In this document: in pieces, positions 6,634 through 14,413 of the stretch
Position numbering within the stretch: position 1 is the stretch's first letter
How the letters are laid out: every line of letters begins with the position of its first letter
Source of the DNA: Acidipropionibacterium thoenii DSM 20276
Lineage (GTDB): Bacteria; Actinomycetota; Actinomycetes; Propionibacteriales; Propionibacteriaceae
DNA length: 64,000 bases
Assembly (NCBI RefSeq): GCF_000423445.1
Contig: NZ_AUHZ01000005.1
Span: 212,912-276,911, forward strand
Direction of reading: 5' to 3'
Notes under the pieces: model-generated
Database searches by the model: none
What the model was told of the DNA's origin: nothing
Seen by the model: only the letters and a program-made list of their open reading frames with translations
Program-made: the position numbers and the translations under genes

Positions 6634-9534
6634 ATGTCCTCCTTCCTGCACGATCTCAGCGACTGGTGCTTCCGCCGGGCCAAGACGGTTCTGGCGATCT
6701 GGTTGGCAGTGCTGGTACTGCTCGGCGGGCTCACCGCAGCCTTCGCGGGATCCTTCGAGGACACCTTCACCATTCCGGGCGCCCCCTCGCAGACCGCGAT
6801 GGACAACCTCAAGGCCACCTTCCCCCAGGCCGCCGACCTCACCGCCGACGTGGTGGTCGTGGTCCCCAAGGGGGACTCGGTGGACTCGGCGGCCAACCGG
6901 CCGAAGATCGAGAAGGGGGTCACCGAGCTCGGCAGGCTGAGTTTCGTCCACAGTGTCACCTCGCCCTGGGACAAGTACGTCACCGGGATGGTCAGCGAGG
7001 ACAAGACCGCCGCCGTCATCCAGGTCGATGTCGGCAACCAGACCTCCGCCACCTTCCCCGATGCCCAGAAACAGGCCCTGCAGGACGCCGGCAAGCGCAT
7101 CGAGCAGACTCTTCCCGCCGGCAGCAGGGTGGATGTCGGCGGTCAGGCCTTCGGCGCCACCTTCCCCACCATCGGGGTCACCGAGGCCCTCGGTGTGGTG
7201 GTCGCGCTCATCGTGCTGTTCTTCACCCTGGGATCGATCATCGCTGCGGGGATGCCGATCATCACCGCCCTGGTCGGTGTCGGCATCTCCACCTGCATCA
7301 CGATGCTGTTGGCCAATTTCACGGCCATCAACTCCACCACCCCTTTGCTGGCGGTGATGCTGGGCCTGGCGGTGGGAATCGACTACGCGCTGTTCATCCT
7401 GTCGCGGCACCGTGACCAGCTCGCCGAGGGGGTCGAGCCGAGGACCTCGGCATCCCGGGCGGTGGCCACCTCCGGATCAGCCGTCGTCTTCGCCGGTGCC
7501 ACGGTCATCATCGCCCTGGTCGGCCTGGCGATCGCCGGCATCCCCTTCCTCACCGTGATGGGCATCTTCGCCGCCATCGGCGTCGCCCTGGCGGTGGCCA
7601 TCGCGCTCACCATCCTGCCCGCCTTCATGGGGCTGATGGGCACCCGGATGACCCCGCGCAGGAGCCGCCGGAAGGCCAGGGCCGCGAAGGCCAAGGACGG
7701 CGAGCAGGCCGATGCGGCCACCTCTGCGCAGGGCCGGGCAGGTGCGGGCGACCAGAAGGCCGCCCCTGCTGGGAAGGCCTCCCATGGCGGCGTCTTCGCC
7801 TGGTGGGTGCATGTCGTCACTAAGGTGCCGGTGGCCACCATCCTCATCGTCGTGGTGCTGGTCGGTTCCCTGGCCATCCCGGTCAAGGACCTCCACCTCT
7901 CGCTGCCCTCGGCCGCCGAGGATGCCCTGGGCACCCCCTCGCGCCAGACCTACGACACCCTCACCGACAAGTTCGGCGACGGCTTCAACGGCCCGATCAT
8001 CGTCACCGCGGATATCGTCAACTCCGCCGACCCGATGGGGGTCATCAACGGTCTGAAGAAGGACATCCAGGCCCTTCCCGGCGTCAAGCAGGTGCCGGTG
8101 GCGATCCCCAATCAGAACGTCGACACCGCGATGATCCAGGTCATCCCCACCACCGGCCCCTCCGATGAGGCGACCTCCGAGCTGGTCGGCAGGCTGCGCG
8201 ACCAGCAGGCCAAGTGGAAGGACCAGTACGGCGTCGACACCGGTGTGACCGGTGTGACCGCCATCCAGATCGATGTCTCCAACCAGCTCGGCAGCGCGAT
8301 GCTGCCCTTCGCACTGTTCGTGGTCGGGCTGTGCCTGATCCTGCTCACCGTGGTCTTCCGCTCGATCGCGGTTCCCATCAAGGCCACCGTCGGCTACCTG
8401 CTGTCGGCCGGTGCCGGGCTGGGCGCCGCCCAGCTGGTGTTCAATCGCGGTATCGGGCTCGACATCATCAACATGGACTCCGCAGTGCCGATCATCTCCT
8501 TCATGCCGATCGTGGTGATGGGCATCCTGTTCGGCCTGGCGATGGACTACGAGGTCTTCCTGGTGTCGCGGATGCGTGAGATCTACACCCACGGGGTGCC
8601 GGCCAAGCAGGCCGTCGTCGACGGATTCGTGGCCTCCGGCAAGGTCGTCACCGCCGCCGCCCTCATCATGTTCTCGGTCTTCGTGTTCTTCATCCCCGAG
8701 GGCATGCACGCGCTGCGCGAGATTGCCCTGGCGCTGGCCGTCGGCATCGTCATCGACGCCTTCCTGGTCCGGATGACCTTCGTGCCGGCGGTGCTGACCC
8801 TGCTCGGCGACAAGGCCTGGTGGCTGCCCAAGTGGCTCGACGAGCACCTTCCGGTTCTCGACATCGAGGGTGAGGCGGTGCGCCGCGAGGCGGAACTGGC
8901 CGACTGGCCCACTGCCGACCACACCGAGGCGGTGCACGGCGAGGGACTGGCCGTCAACGGGCTGTTCAGCGATGTGCGCGCCCACGTCGAACCCGGCGAG
9001 GTCCAGGCGGTCTACGGGCCGCCCGGCGCTGTCACCGGACTGCTGCTGGCTCTGTCGGGACGGCTGGACCTGGACGCCGGGAACTGCCGTTCGGCCGGTG
9101 AGCTGCTGCCGGATCGGGCCTCTCGGGTACGCCGGCTGGTGACCTTCGTCGACGCCGCCGAGCCCGACGGGCTGGCCGACCGGCTGCGTGAGGGGCTGCA
9201 CCCCTCCACCCGGTTGGCCGTCATCGACCACGCCGACCGGGTCGTCGACCCGGAGTCGCGGGCTGCCCTGGAGCATCTGTGCACCCGGGCCCGGGCGGCC
9301 GGACGCACCGGCGTGCTGCTCGGCGCCCAGCGCGCCGCCAGACTGGAGTGGTTGAAGCCCGACGGAATCGGGGAGCTCACCAGTTCCCAGACATCGCCCG
9401 GCCCAGCCCAGTCCCATCCGGCCCAGTCCGATGCGGCCCAGTCCGATGCGGGCCAGTCCGACCCTGCCGACGCCGGCCGGACGGCGTCCTCCCCCTCTGA
9501 CCATCTGCCTGCCTTCTCTGAAGGAGCGAACTGA
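6634..9534 (+). CDS. MMPL/RND-type transporter with C-terminal ATPase-like domain
   Basis: A 966-residue export protein of the MMPL branch of the RND superfamily, which moves lipids or hydrophobic compounds using the proton gradient. Two homologous halves each have one helix, a large extracytoplasmic domain and about five further helices; the proton-relay motifs GIDYALF (near 249) and AMDYEVF (near 636) are intact. After about residue 765 comes an extra domain of some 145 residues that resembles a degenerate ABC ATPase: VYGPPGAVTG stands where a Walker A would be but lacks GK(S/T), and RLAVIDHAD resembles a Walker B. A tail with four AQSDA-like repeats follows. The start at 6634 has GAGGTG upstream. 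The stop overlaps the YhgE start by one base (TGATG), so translation is coupled. Confidence 0.87.
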   Translation: MSSFLHDLSDWCFRRAKTVLAIWLAVLVLLGGLTAAFAGSFEDTFTIPGAPSQTAMDNLKATFPQAADLTADVVVVVPKGDSVDSAANRPKIEKGVTELGRLSFVHSVTSPWDKYVTGMVSEDKTAAVIQVDVGNQTSATFPDAQKQALQDAGKRIEQTLPAGSRVDVGGQAFGATFPTIGVTEALGVVVALIVLFFTLGSIIAAGMPIITALVGVGISTCITMLLANFTAINSTTPLLAVMLGLAVGIDYALFILSRHRDQLAEGVEPRTSASRAVATSGSAVVFAGATVIIALVGLAIAGIPFLTVMGIFAAIGVALAVAIALTILPAFMGLMGTRMTPRRSRRKARAAKAKDGEQADAATSAQGRAGAGDQKAAPAGKASHGGVFAWWVHVVTKVPVATILIVVVLVGSLAIPVKDLHLSLPSAAEDALGTPSRQTYDTLTDKFGDGFNGPIIVTADIVNSADPMGVINGLKKDIQALPGVKQVPVAIPNQNVDTAMIQVIPTTGPSDEATSELVGRLRDQQAKWKDQYGVDTGVTGVTAIQIDVSNQLGSAMLPFALFVVGLCLILLTVVFRSIAVPIKATVGYLLSAGAGLGAAQLVFNRGIGLDIINMDSAVPIISFMPIVVMGILFGLAMDYEVFLVSRMREIYTHGVPAKQAVVDGFVASGKVVTAAALIMFSVFVFFIPEGMHALREIALALAVGIVIDAFLVRMTFVPAVLTLLGDKAWWLPKWLDEHLPVLDIEGEAVRREAELADWPTADHTEAVHGEGLAVNGLFSDVRAHVEPGEVQAVYGPPGAVTGLLLALSGRLDLDAGNCRSAGELLPDRASRVRRLVTFVDAAEPDGLADRLREGLHPSTRLAVIDHADRVVDPESRAALEHLCTRARAAGRTGVLLGAQRAARLEWLKPDGIGELTSSQTSPGPAQSHPAQSDAAQSDAGQSDPADAGRTASSPSDHLPAFSEGAN
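9406..9465 (+). repeat. Four tandem copies of a 15-base unit in the MMPL tail
   Basis: The unit GCCCAGTCCGATGCG occurs exactly at 9421-9435 and 9436-9450, with diverged copies at 9406-9420 and 9451-9465. It encodes AQSDA-type pentapeptides just before the end of the transporter, and is the kind of repeat that varies in number between strains. Confidence 0.85.
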
Positions 9535-12068
9535 TGACTCGCCGTATGTTCTCCCCGGCCTCCCAGCCGAAGGCCGAGCGTTCCCACTCGACCATCACGT
9601 TGAGCTGGGCCTCGGTCATCGCCCTGGTGCTGGTGCCGCTGATCGTGGCCGGGGCGCTGATCGGCACCACCTGGAAGATGACCGACCGGCTCGGTCAGGT
9701 CCGCGCCGCGATCGTCAACCAGGACGCCGGGGTCACCCTCAACGGCCAGTTCGTGCCCATGGGCCGCCAGCTGTCCGGCCAGCTCATCTCCTCGGGCACC
9801 GCGACCACCGACGGCCGGCCGATCAGCTGGCAGCTCACCTCTGCCGATGAGGCGGCCGCCGGGCTCAAGGACGGCACCTTCGTCGCCTCCATCACGATCC
9901 CCAAGACCTTCTCCAAGGACGCCACCTCCTACTCGGCGAACAAGGGGGACTCCGCCCGCCAGGCAGTGGTGACGGTCGCCACCTCCGAGAGCTCCCCGGT
10001 CACCGACTCCACCATCGCCACGATGACCGCCCAGGCCGCCCAGACCGCTCTCAACAAGACCCTCAACAGCCAGTACCTCGACAACATCTACCTGGGCTTC
10101 AACAAGCTCGGCGACTCGATGGTCTCGGTGAGCAAGGGCGCCGATCAGCTCAATGACGGCACCCAGCAGCTGGCCACCGGGATCAAGAGCGCCACCAGCG
10201 GCACCCAGCAGCTGGCCACCGGTGCCAGCACGCTCGATCAGGGCGGCCAGCAGCTCTCGGCAGCCGGCAGCAAGCTGCTGGTCGGGGTCAACCAGCTCGC
10301 CAGTGGGGTCGCCCTGCTGGATGCCAACGGTTCGAAGCTCAACGCAGGCGGTAAGCAGCTGGCCTCCGGAGCCGCCACCTTGAACGCCTCCAGCGGGAAA
10401 CTGGTGTCCGGTGGCAACCAGCTGGCCTCCGGGGCCAAGACCCTGGACTCCAACGGCGCTCAACTCAATGCAGGTGGCACGCAGCTGGCCTCCGGGGCCA
10501 AGCAGGTCTCCGACGGGCTGTCCCAGATGGACAGTCAGGTCCAGAAGATCTCGGTCAACGTGCCCGAGGTCAGCCAGGATCAGCTGGATCAGCTCGGCCA
10601 GCTCAAGACCGGGGCCAGCCAGATCTCCCAGGCCAGCTCCGGGATCTACTCGGGGATGAAGTCCTACCAGGCCGCGATGGCCGACCCCAGCGAGGACCAG
10701 GTCAACAAGATCGTGGCGCAGGTCTGCCAGCGCAATCCGCAGTCCTGCGAGACCCCGCAGGCCAAGGAGCAGGTGGCTGCCGGGGTGAGGGCCGGGATGG
10801 GCCAGGCGGCCTCGGCGATGGGGAGCTCCTCGGACTCCGACTCGCTGCTGGGCAAGGCCAACACCTTCAACAGCACCGTGCAGGGATATGCCTCCAAGAT
10901 CGGCGGGGGAGTCGACCAGCTGCTCACCCTGCTCAAGAGCGCCCCGCAGATCGGCGAGAAGCTCACCGACCTCAAGAACGGCGTCCACCAGCTGGCCACC
11001 GGGGCCGAGAAGGTCTCCGACGGCGCCTCCAGCTACTCCACCGGGGTCGGCAGGTACACCGCCGGGGTGCACACCCTGTCCCAGGGCGTCTCCAGCTACA
11101 CCTCGGGTGTGTCGACCTACACCGGAGGGGTCGGGACGCTGGCCTCGGGAGTCTCGACGTACACCTCAGGGGTCGGCCAGTACACCGCCGGGGTCCACAC
11201 CCTGGCCCAGCAGATGCCTGCGATGACCAGCGGCACCCAGCAGTACGTGGCCGGCGTAGGCCAGCTCACCAGCGGGATCCACTCGCTGTCGACCGGGGCC
11301 GACAAGCTCTACGACGGCCAGGTCAAGCTCTCCCAGGGGGCGGTGAAACTCGCCAAGGGGTCCGACACCTTCGCCACCCAGGTCGCCAAGGGCGCCAGCC
11401 AGGTACCCAGCTACTCGGCCTCCGACCGGTCCAAGCTGTCGGACGTGGTGTCGGCTCCGGTCTCCTCGAGCACCACCCCCAATGGCACCTCGGCCTGGGT
11501 GGTCGGGCTGATCCTCATCCTCGGTCTGTGGATCGGGGCACTGGGCATCTGGTTGGTGGCACGCACCGTGCCGTCGCGGGTGCTGACCTCCTCGCGGTCG
11601 ACCCTGTCGCTGTTGTGGAGCTCGCTGTCGACCGGCACCGGGGTCATCCTGGTGAGCTCGGCCGGACTGGCCCTGCTGGCCACCGTGGCCACCGGCGTCT
11701 CGGCGGTGCGAGGGCTCGGGTTGTTCGGGATGCTGCTGCTGATCGGGGCGATGTTCCTGGTCGTCAACCATGCCCTGGCGGGCTGGCTGCATGCTGTCGG
11801 ACGTTTCATCGCGGTGGTCCTGGTAGCGGCTGCGGCCGCCGTCGGGGTGGTCTCGGCGGTGCCGGGCTGGGTGCGCTGGGTCCATGGCATCTCGCCGCTG
11901 AAACCGGCGATGGAGGCGGTCACCGCGATCCTGGCCGGCCACCTGCCGAGCTTCGGGGCGCTGCTGACCATCATTCTGTGGCTGGTGATCGGAGTGGTGG
12001 CCAGTCTGCTGGCAGTCAACCGGGCGAGGCGGACCACCGTCGCGAAGGTGCTCGCCGAGGCGAGCTGA
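9534..12068 (+). CDS. YhgE/Pip-family membrane protein with long repeat region
   Basis: An 844-residue protein. One N-terminal helix (about 22-46) is followed by the YhgE/Pip extracytoplasmic domain, in which IVNQDAGVTLNGQ is the family signature. Residues about 200-630 form a ladder of short repeats: first LASGAxxLxxxGxQLxxGG units, later TAGVxTLxxGVSSYTSGV units, predicted to make a long extended rod. The last 200 residues contain about six helices of ABC-2 permease type. Family members include phage infection protein Pip and the type VII secretion protein EsaA. The start codon shares one base with the MMPL stop, and AAGGAG is upstream. An accessory or partner role for the MMPL exporter is inferred from this coupling. 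Confidence 0.85.
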   Translation: MTRRMFSPASQPKAERSHSTITLSWASVIALVLVPLIVAGALIGTTWKMTDRLGQVRAAIVNQDAGVTLNGQFVPMGRQLSGQLISSGTATTDGRPISWQLTSADEAAAGLKDGTFVASITIPKTFSKDATSYSANKGDSARQAVVTVATSESSPVTDSTIATMTAQAAQTALNKTLNSQYLDNIYLGFNKLGDSMVSVSKGADQLNDGTQQLATGIKSATSGTQQLATGASTLDQGGQQLSAAGSKLLVGVNQLASGVALLDANGSKLNAGGKQLASGAATLNASSGKLVSGGNQLASGAKTLDSNGAQLNAGGTQLASGAKQVSDGLSQMDSQVQKISVNVPEVSQDQLDQLGQLKTGASQISQASSGIYSGMKSYQAAMADPSEDQVNKIVAQVCQRNPQSCETPQAKEQVAAGVRAGMGQAASAMGSSSDSDSLLGKANTFNSTVQGYASKIGGGVDQLLTLLKSAPQIGEKLTDLKNGVHQLATGAEKVSDGASSYSTGVGRYTAGVHTLSQGVSSYTSGVSTYTGGVGTLASGVSTYTSGVGQYTAGVHTLAQQMPAMTSGTQQYVAGVGQLTSGIHSLSTGADKLYDGQVKLSQGAVKLAKGSDTFATQVAKGASQVPSYSASDRSKLSDVVSAPVSSSTTPNGTSAWVVGLILILGLWIGALGIWLVARTVPSRVLTSSRSTLSLLWSSLSTGTGVILVSSAGLALLATVATGVSAVRGLGLFGMLLLIGAMFLVVNHALAGWLHAVGRFIAVVLVAAAAAVGVVSAVPGWVRWVHGISPLKPAMEAVTAILAGHLPSFGALLTIILWLVIGVVASLLAVNRARRTTVAKVLAEAS

Positions 12069-12082
12069 GCCGGCGGCGTCGT

Positions 12083-12847
12083 TCAGCCCCGGTGCCAGAC
12101 CCACCAGGCCAGGAAGACACCGCCGGCGGCGATCAGCCAGCGGCTGAGGTTGTTGGGCCCATGGCGCTGGACGCCGGGGCCCAGGGTGCCGCCGACCGTC
12201 TGGCCGGCGAACATCACCAGCACCGCGAACCAGTCGATCGGTGCGAAGAAGACGAAGACCATCGAGGCGGTGAGGTTGGAGACGCCGAGCAGCACGGTCT
12301 TCATCAGCATCGTCTGGCGGTACTCCTGGCTGCCGAGCAGCAGGGTCGCGGCCAGGAAGACCACCCCGGATCCGGCGCCGAAGTAGCCCCCGTAGACGCA
12401 CACCGGGATCAGCACCATGAGATAGACGACCCAGCCGGAGGTCTTCTGTGTGCCGGCCCCGGAGGTGAATCGCCACAGCAGGGGGGCGGCCAGGATCAGC
12501 AGCGAGGCGAACAGGATGAGCCAGGGGGCCAGCGCCTCGAAGGCCCTCTCCCCGGTGGTCACCAGCAGGGCCCCGCCGGCTGCCCCGCCGATCGCGGCGA
12601 TGACGACCTGCTCGAGTGTCCTGGCGGCCCCCGCCTGGCCGACCTGGCGGCCGGCTCTGAGGGTGGCACCTGCACTGGCGCCGACCTGGGCCAGGGTGTT
12701 GGTGGCATTGGCGGCCAACGGGTTGAGGCCCAGAGCCAGCAGCGCCGGGTAACTGATGAGCGAGGCCAGCCCGGCGATGTAGCCGACCAGACCGGCCGCC
12801 GCCCCGGCCAGGAACAGCAGAGCCGCGGAGGCCACCGAGATATCCAT
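12083..12847 (-). CDS. TauE/SafE-family anion permease
   Basis: A 254-residue protein with about eight membrane segments, of the TauE/SafE (DUF81) family, whose members export sulfite, sulfoacetate or related small anions. The family's repeated glycine-rich helices are evident, with GLNPLAANATNTLAQ near residues 48-62 and GVGGYFGAGSG-like GGYFGAGSGVVFLAA near 165. GGGGAG eight bases upstream supports the ATG at 12847 over the longer frame from 12871. It converges with YhgE (14 bases between stops) and is followed on the same strand by no sulfur gene, so the substrate remains undetermined. Confidence 0.82.
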   Translation of the reverse strand: MDISVASAALLFLAGAAAGLVGYIAGLASLISYPALLALGLNPLAANATNTLAQVGASAGATLRAGRQVGQAGAARTLEQVVIAAIGGAAGGALLVTTGERAFEALAPWLILFASLLILAAPLLWRFTSGAGTQKTSGWVVYLMVLIPVCVYGGYFGAGSGVVFLAATLLLGSQEYRQTMLMKTVLLGVSNLTASMVFVFFAPIDWFAVLVMFAGQTVGGTLGPGVQRHGPNNLSRWLIAAGGVFLAWWVWHRG

Positions 12848-12917
12848 GAACCACTCTCCCCGGATCAGCATACGGTGGGCGTGCTCGGGGCCGGTGGCTC
12901 TCGCGCCGCAGGCCGGG

Positions 12918-14123
12918 CTAGCCGCGCCGGGAGTCGTGATGGAGCATGACCCCGCCCAGCAGCGCGGAGATCAGCGATCCGGCCAGCACGCCGATCCGCG
13001 CCTGATCGACCAGGTCGCCGCCGTCCGGTGGCTGCGCGTCGAAGGACAACCCGGCGATGAGCATCGCCACCGTGAAGCCGATCCCGCACAGCAGGGCGAC
13101 CGGCAGCAGGTCGCGGATCGTGACCCCCTCAGGCAGCTCCAGCCGACTCCAGCGCTTCAGGCCGGCAGTGACCGCCAGCACCCCGAGCGGCTTACCGATC
13201 ACCAGGGCCGCCACCACCGCCCACAGCACCGGGTGGCTGAACGGGCCCGATCCTCCCGACCGCCCGGTCCCCAGCACCGGCACCCCGGCGGCGAAGAGCG
13301 CGAAGACCGGCAGCGCGACCGCATTGGAGAAGGGCTGGACGAGCTGACTGGTCCGGGTGGCCCGCGAGACGGTCTCATCGGGGCGCCGGACAGCCGGCAC
13401 CACCAGGCCCAGGGCCACCCCGGCGATCGTGGCGTGAACCCCGGAGCGGTACATGAACCACCAGGCGAGCACCGCCACCGGCACCATCAGCCACCAGGCC
13501 ATCCGACGGCGTCGAGCCAGCCAGCCGAAGACCGCCACACAGGCCGCCGCAGCCAGCAGGGCCGGTAGTGCGATGGCATGGGAGTAGAAGATCGCGATGA
13601 CCAGTATCCCGATGAGATCATCGACGACCGCCAGTGTGAGCAGAAAGATCCGCAGGCCCCGCTGCAGCCCATCGGGCAGCCCCCGGCCGGCCAGCACCAG
13701 AACCGTCAGGGCGAAGGCGATGTCGGTGGCGGTGGGGATCGCCCAGCCGTGCACGAACTGCGCTCCCGACACCGGGGCCACCACGGCGCAGTACACCAGC
13801 GCCGGGGCCGCCACCCCGCCGCAGGCCGCCAGGATCGGAACCGCCGCGCGCCGCGGATCCCGCAGGCCCCCGACCCGGATCTCCTGGATCAGGTCCAACC
13901 CTACGGTGAGGAAGAACAGCGCCAGCAGGCCGTCCTGGGCCCACTGGTCGACGGTGAGAGAGCCCAGCGACGAGCCGGCCAGATGGCCGAAGCCGTCGCG
14001 TGCCGGCGAGTTGGCCAGCACCAGGCCGAACCCGGCCGCGCAGATCACCAGGACCCCGCCGGTGGTCTCCCGGGACAGCAGGACGCGCAGCCGTGCCGCG
14101 AGAGAGGGGATCGGGATGGTCAT
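12918..14123 (-). CDS. nhaA: Na+/H+ antiporter NhaA
   Basis: A 401-residue antiporter that expels sodium in exchange for protons and helps control internal pH. About eleven to twelve helices are predicted. The ion-binding acidic residues are conserved: D134 in TATDIAFALTVLVLAG and D168/D169 in LAVVDDLIGILVIAIFYS, matching D133, D163 and D164 of E. coli NhaA. The start at 14123 has AGGAG six bases upstream, whereas the longer frame from 14168 has none. A TAGGGT promoter box sits 84 bases upstream of the ATG. Confidence 0.93.
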   Translation of the reverse strand: MTIPIPSLAARLRVLLSRETTGGVLVICAAGFGLVLANSPARDGFGHLAGSSLGSLTVDQWAQDGLLALFFLTVGLDLIQEIRVGGLRDPRRAAVPILAACGGVAAPALVYCAVVAPVSGAQFVHGWAIPTATDIAFALTVLVLAGRGLPDGLQRGLRIFLLTLAVVDDLIGILVIAIFYSHAIALPALLAAAACVAVFGWLARRRRMAWWLMVPVAVLAWWFMYRSGVHATIAGVALGLVVPAVRRPDETVSRATRTSQLVQPFSNAVALPVFALFAAGVPVLGTGRSGGSGPFSHPVLWAVVAALVIGKPLGVLAVTAGLKRWSRLELPEGVTIRDLLPVALLCGIGFTVAMLIAGLSFDAQPPDGGDLVDQARIGVLAGSLISALLGGVMLHHDSRRG

Positions 14124-14206
14124 CGGGGCTCCTGGCAGGACAGCTCGGTCGACAGCACCCCGGAGCAACCGGGGCGGTCGACCAGACTTCCCGACGCACC
14201 GGGGCC

Positions 14207-14212
14207 ACCCTA
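14207..14212 (-). promoter_or_regulatory. Probable -10 box of nhaA
   Basis: TAGGGT on the minus strand, giving a predicted untranslated leader of roughly 75 bases before the nhaA ATG. The rest of the 290-base gap to the malic enzyme gene shows a repeated GGCAGGACAGCT 12-mer (near 14133 and 14221) and nothing else recognisable. Confidence 0.4.
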
Positions 14213-14413
14213 ACAGAGCCCGGCAGGACAGCTTCCGGACACCATGACCCGGGGTACCGGCCGGCCGACGGGCAGCACCCTGGCGGTGCCATCATCGCCC
14301 CCCGCCAGCACCGCCGGGCCGGCCGTGGTTGACTGGCGGGTGTACGTCCCCACCCGTCGGTGACGATCGCCGCACCGCCGGATGGAACACAGACTTTCGG
14401 AGATGAGAGCGCT

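Noticed and set aside
7477..11072. Very long minus-strand frames (over 670 codons each) opposite the MMPL and YhgE genes
   Set aside because: They are shadows produced by codon bias and repeats. They have no conserved motif and no ribosome-binding site, and they cross the MMPL-YhgE boundary.
11020..11250. Tandem repeats in YhgE as a CRISPR-like or minisatellite array
   Set aside because: The repeats keep the reading frame, vary in DNA sequence and encode the rod of the YhgE protein.
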